64,000 nucleotides of DNA, taken from assembly GCF_964355755.1 (NCBI RefSeq), contig NC_092678.1, positions 20,742,922 through 20,806,921 on the forward strand, given 5' to 3'. The notes under the pieces are model-generated. The model saw only the letters and a program-made list of their open reading frames with translations, made no database searches and had not been told where the DNA came from. The stretch is from Antedon mediterranea. Taxonomy: Eukaryota; Echinodermata; Crinoidea; Comatulida; Antedonidae. Positions 60,901 to 64,000 of this stretch are shown piece by piece. The position numbers and the translations under genes are program-made. The first letter of the stretch is position 1. Each line of letters opens with the position of its first letter.

Positions 60901-63134
60901 TAGCACAATACTTATAATAGGTAGGCATTACATAGGAATAGATTAGCACCTCTTACAACGCTGGCATGCTGGCTACGAAAGCTCAAGGTACAAGACTTGT
61001 ATGCTAAGTATGATACGAAAAAAAATGCGTCAAAAATTTTCAACTCAAACCAATAAAATTTTAAATGGCTGCATACACAAATTTCAACGCGTAAGTTAGT
61101 CCAATTCTGAACACACGTTATTTTAACGCACACAAGAAAAAAATGCGTCAACAATTTTCAACTCAAACCAATAAAATTTTTAATGGCTGCATACACAAAT
61201 TTCAACGCGTAAGTTAGTCCAATTCTGAACACACGTTATTTTAACGCACATTATAATATTATATGTGAACATACACATAATTCTGATGTGTGTTTATCAG
61301 ATCAACTTTGTCACATGACCTTGTTACTAGACTACGCAAATAGTAAAAAGAAAAACTTCACGTTTCTGTTTACAAAAGAAACCATAATCAAACATACTGT
61401 GAGCTTGTTTCATTGTTTGTTTATGATAATTAAACTATACAACATTCAAAAGAGGATTACCATAGGTAACAGAAGAATATGTAAATTGCAATTAATATTT
61501 CCTATAGTACACATGAAGAAACTGATAACAGGGCGGAACGATACACGCATGTCTTGAAACCCTATCAAACTTGAAATTTTCTAGTTACGATTTTTCTAAT
61601 GCCTCAGTAGATGAACATTTTCAAACTAGCTAATGTTTTCTGCCTCGGTTGTCATATTTTTCAAAAGGCCTCTGGTTTAGTATTCTAAAACCTGTTTTCC
61701 TGTCAACGTTATTCGCCGCTATCGTTTGAAAACGATCAAGTTGAAATGATAACGTTGCAAGTACCTTTTCCTGTAAATCGTTAACATTTCAATGTTTACG
61801 TAGAAGATCGCCGATTATTGTTAACGATAACATCAAATAAGGTCGACAGGAAAACAGGCTTAAACACTGGATATTTGCATTGGGGTTGCTTATGCTCTGG
61901 GGCCGCATATCCTCTGAGGAACTTGGGTTTAGCTGTTGAACGTCCACAGAAAAGACTCTACAAATATTGTACAGCTATATTGAGACATTAACTTCTGAAT
62001 ATACAAGATGCAATTTTCCAATTGGCTTGTAAGGAAGCTAGTACAACATATTTTGCCAATATCCAGTAGCAATCGGCAAGTGGAAGTAAGATTGTTATAC
62101 ACACTTGAGCAATCACACACAGGCGGTTCTTCATAACCAGCAAAGCGAACATAATTTGAGAATTTTAATATTTCAACAAGGATGTTCATGTGAATTGAAA
62201 GTATGTTAATGATGTAATAGTAATGATGATTAAAATATGTATCAAGTTTTAATAAGGTTGAATAGTACAGTATTAGTCAATGAATTTTCCTAACACAGTG
62301 TAATGAATGCATCAGTGTTTTTGCATTGGGATGCTCCCACCTGAGGGAAGAGTTCATGGAATGCACCATTATCCGATAGGGGTGTTTAATAAAATTATAT
62401 ATTCGATTTATAGTCCTCTTCTCAGAGAGAATTTAGGCCAATGTCGGTTTATCCAGGTAAGCTAGGCACGAATTAGACTCTTTTCCTGAATCCTCTTTCA
62501 TCATTTCCTCTCATCATTATGCTTTTCTTTTGTCAATGTATCGATCCTGCATTCAGGCAATTTTATCTCGCATAAACAATTTAATTATATTCTTGATATA
62601 GCATTCCTATATAAACTGTAGGAGACCTACATATTCAAGTACGATAAATATGTAATTTAATGTAAGTCACCAGCGATAGGTGTGAAATGTAGTTAGGGTT
62701 TTAGGATATAGAGATCAATCACCTAGAATCAGCATTCAGTAGGAACATACCAACAATGCACCAAACTTGTAAATTATAATAATTACAATCCCATAATTTT
62801 CTACTTTCGATGCAGTCTAATGATTTTATTTGTTAAATTTGACGAGACACAAATTAAATTTGTCTATATATAATTTAGTTACACATACATTATATATAAA
62901 TTTTAACAGCGCATACCAAAGCCCCATTCTGTTTTGTTTTTTCAAAGTACATCTTTTTAAAATTGAAATTGCTGTACTTTTAATTATTTATGCAGATGAT
63001 TATTATGTTTCTTTTATCTTTATTTATTACTTATTTAAATTATGAAAAAAATAAATTAATCACCAACCTGCTTTGATCCGCTTTCTCCTTCTGTTTCAGT
63101 CAACTTTCCATTCCTACTGTAGCTCTGATGAGAT
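45933..63134 (-). CDS. Unrecognised coiled-coil protein with acidic and basic regions (3' seven exons, 515 aa visible; 5' end not in view)
   Basis: Exons in transcript order: 63134-63068, 52264-52100, 48868-48796, 48406-48050, 47672-47497, 47267-47061, 46436-45933. All introns are GT-AG and all phases match, giving one frame of 515 residues to the stop. Residues 23-101 form a Gln/Glu/Leu-rich coiled coil (WQEFKNQQRNQEHRLLQKK onward). Residues 102-221 include a basic RRR segment, an acidic Asp/Glu stretch and a basic end (RRKGG). Residues 221-348 form a possibly folded region (ATMLWKILRDN, DAYGAFVREC, RYYPSWIANE). The last exon starts DAVDVPAYHKWLTNKE, then is Lys/Arg/Ser-rich, and ends in a conserved-looking WEPLSLAAL segment. 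No catalytic motif and no membrane segment. I do not recognise the family; nuclear or centrosomal scaffolding would suit the composition but is only a guess. The first intron seen is about 10.8 kb. Confidence 0.82.
46580..46985. repeat. Dispersed repeat copies (TATTAATGGGACA / ACTACGGCCAACA type)
   Basis: Two copies in the terminal intron of the coiled-coil gene (46580-46685 and 46900-46985) share a CCCTAT block, TATATTTAACACTAC(A/G)(G)CCAACA-type wording and a CAGGGGAC/CAAGGAC end with the 44920 repeat. Confidence 0.5.
47788..47957. mobile_element. MITE family 3, copy 3, with a 6-bp flanking duplication
   Basis: Starts CAGGGAATAATTTCG and ends AAATTTTTCCCTG. The bases directly outside both ends are GGCATT, a likely target site duplication. 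It lies in an intron of the coiled-coil gene. Confidence 0.88.
48625..48738. repeat. Dispersed repeat, copy 1 (CTGATAGGGGTGTTAAAT type)
   Basis: Shares TACCATTxTC(C/T)GATAGGGGTGTT, CTCTTCTCA and ATGTCGGTTTATC(C/T)AGGTAAGCTAG with the copy at 62329-62470, and the first block with 58693-58745. Confidence 0.75.
50085..50265. repeat. Imperfect tandem repeat with CCACCA / TGGTGGT inverted blocks
   Basis: About two and a half units of CACCAGAG(A)..CTACCACAGTTGGTGGTG-TTCAAA-ATCACCACCA. Within each unit the TGGTGGTG and CACCACCA blocks can pair. It lies in the intron between the 52100 and 48868 exons. Confidence 0.7.
50452..50798. mobile_element. MITE family 1, copy 4, split by a SINE
   Basis: The left part (50452-50510) ends in ATATGGTAGTGATA and the right part (from about 50700) resumes at ATGCTCAAATATAGTAGTGATATG and ends AGTTTGATAGTGCAGACAGAG. 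The SINE-A copy lies between them. Confidence 0.85.
50511..50699 (+). mobile_element. SINE family A, copy 3, nested in a MITE
   Basis: Starts AGGACTATAAACCGTAGGCC (5'-truncated), follows the 3003 copy through GTACTAGTACATCACAGCCA and GGGAGACCAGT, and ends in an AATAATAAATAATAAT tail. Confidence 0.85.
58693..58745. repeat. Dispersed repeat, copy 2 (CCGATAGGGGTGT type)
   Basis: GAGGGAGTGGTTCACGGATG followed by ATACCATTATCCGATAGGGG, matching the left part of the 62329 copy. Confidence 0.65.
59457..59576. repeat. Tandem duplication, unit about 60 bp
   Basis: Two units, each AACAACTCCTAAT(C/T)ATGGGACA, then a TATTAAA block, TTTG(A/T)TTGGGT and AAGATG. Confidence 0.85.
61020..61250. repeat. Tandem duplication, unit 118 bp, nearly identical
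   Basis: ATGCGTCAA at 61025 recurs at 61143, and the following about 105 bases, ending ACGTTATTTTAACGCAC, match almost perfectly. The high identity suggests a recent event. Confidence 0.93.
61691..61858. mobile_element. MITE with CCTGTTTTCCTGTC termini
   Basis: Left CCTGTTTTCCTGTC and right GACAGGAAAACAGG are perfect 14-base inverted repeats. A further imperfect inverted stretch inside contains TATCGTT / AACGATA. It is 168 bp, non-coding and single copy in the window. Confidence 0.82.
62329..62470. repeat. Dispersed repeat, copy 3 (longest; CCATTATCCGATAGGGG type)
   Basis: Runs from GCTCCCACCTGAGGGAAGAG through CCATTATCCGATAGGGGTGTT to GTCGGTTTATCCAGGTAAGC and GCACGAA. It covers both halves seen separately in the other two copies. 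Confidence 0.75.
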
Positions 63135-64000
63135 CTAAAAGATGAGAGAACATGATTTAAAAGAAATCTTAAACTAACATTTACTGAAAAGATATTTTTA
63201 TTTGAAGCTCTATCGTATCAGAGAGCTTTACTGAAGATCAGCTTTAAAGCCTTGTTCTCACTGGACTTAAAACATGGTCAATTCAATCAGTAGTAACTTT
63301 ACTTTAAAAGCCAACGGTACTTTGACCATTGTTCTCACTAGTATCATTCACACGGTTAGTTTTACCAATTTGTTTTACCAAGATTTAACAGCAGTATTTT
63401 ACCGAAACCAAGGTAAGTTCTACCATGGAAAAATAAGGTGGACGAAATGGTTATACCTGTACTACGCAGACAAGGTTTGTAACATTAACTGTTCAGCTTG
63501 GTTAACTTAACCCTAAGGGAACTGTAGCCATACGGATTGGACGGTAAATTTAGTGGGTAACTTGCTTAACTTGACTAAATTAGGTCCAGTTTGAATCAAT
63601 TTTAAGAAATTTAATTTTTTTGTCATATCTGTTCTAAATTTCTTATAATTCTTATTGTTCAGGCCAACAGAGTTTTCCTTTGCTTAAATTAAATGAATAA
63701 AATACATATTTAATATGATTTCCAAAATGTTTGTGAACTTGACTAAATTGTGGTACGTACTGACAAATAAAATATTTATGCAAATACACTAAGTAATAAA
63801 GCGATAGTAAATTATTAATTTAAAGTTTATCAGACCTTATAATAAAATGTTTATTATTTGTTTATTGAGGTTGAAATAAATAAGAATATATATTTATATA
63901 GTTAGTATCGATAGTTGCTAATACAACGTTGTCCTGTTTGAAATTTTTTACTCAATACACTTGCTTCATTAAGTTGTTTTTGTTTGCCGATCTTAACCAA
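63135..64000. other. Intron sequence upstream of the last visible exon of the coiled-coil gene
   Basis: The acceptor at 63135-63136 shows the gene continues to the right. No further exon is recognised before the window ends. Confidence 0.5.

Larger units (their letters stand above)
52265..63067 (-). other. Very long intron (10.8 kb) of the coiled-coil gene
   Basis: No further exon of the gene and no independent gene is recognised. It holds a tandem repeat (59457-59576), a 118-bp duplication (61020-61250), a MITE (61691-61858) and two copies of the GATAGGGGTGT repeat. An unseen alternative exon cannot be excluded. Confidence 0.5.

Noticed and set aside
60686-60946. Plus-strand 86-codon open frame
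   Set aside because: It is in the 10.8-kb intron, has no codon or domain support and resembles chance AT-rich open frames.
63240-63540. Possible exon (78-codon open frame) upstream of the coiled-coil exon
   Set aside because: It is on the opposite strand, has no convincing splice sites and its sequence does not look protein-like.

Overview
The window looks like AT-rich nuclear DNA of an animal, most likely a marine invertebrate deuterostome and plausibly an echinoderm. The support is intron-split genes with GT-AG (and one AT-AC) introns, an RTCB and a RYBP/YAF2 orthologue close to the vertebrate proteins, a CR1/Jockey-type non-LTR retrotransposon, dense MITE and SINE families, and very frequent AGGCCTA-type motifs. 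The species assignment is inference.

Layout, left to right: (1) 1405-3924, minus strand: a five-exon gene for a 303-residue Myb/SANT-like DNA-binding protein with a C-terminal coiled coil. (2) 4330-5078: a decayed retrotransposon tail and a palindromic MITE. (3) 6223-25213, plus strand: a 28-exon gene whose exons join in one open frame (1807 residues). It encodes a secreted protein with an EGF-like module, a cadherin-like module ending in a furin-type site, seven copies of an approximately 160-residue repeat I cannot name, a discoidin (F5/8C) domain and an Asp-box region. (4) 26640-29450: a broken LINE. (5) 31390-32279, plus: the last three coding exons of RYBP/YAF2. (6) 33081-34952, minus: a poly-C2H2 zinc-finger protein. 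(7) 36689-43015, plus: complete RTCB (tRNA/XBP1 RNA ligase), 13 exons, 506 residues, all catalytic residues present, with one U12-type AT-AC intron. (8) 45933-63134, minus: the 3' part (515 residues) of an unrecognised coiled-coil/acidic/basic protein whose 5' end lies outside or unseen; one intron is about 10.8 kb.

The genes have unrelated functions and form no operon. The zinc-finger gene and RTCB are divergent and may share a promoter region; RYBP converges on the zinc-finger gene and RTCB on the coiled-coil gene. Most non-coding sequence is introns and spacers seeded with at least six short terminal-inverted-repeat families, two tRNA-headed SINE families and several tandem duplications. 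No CRISPR array, operon or prokaryotic feature is present.

The two most interesting signals are the AT-AC minor-spliceosome intron in RTCB, and the large secreted repeat protein with its phase-0 repeat modules.
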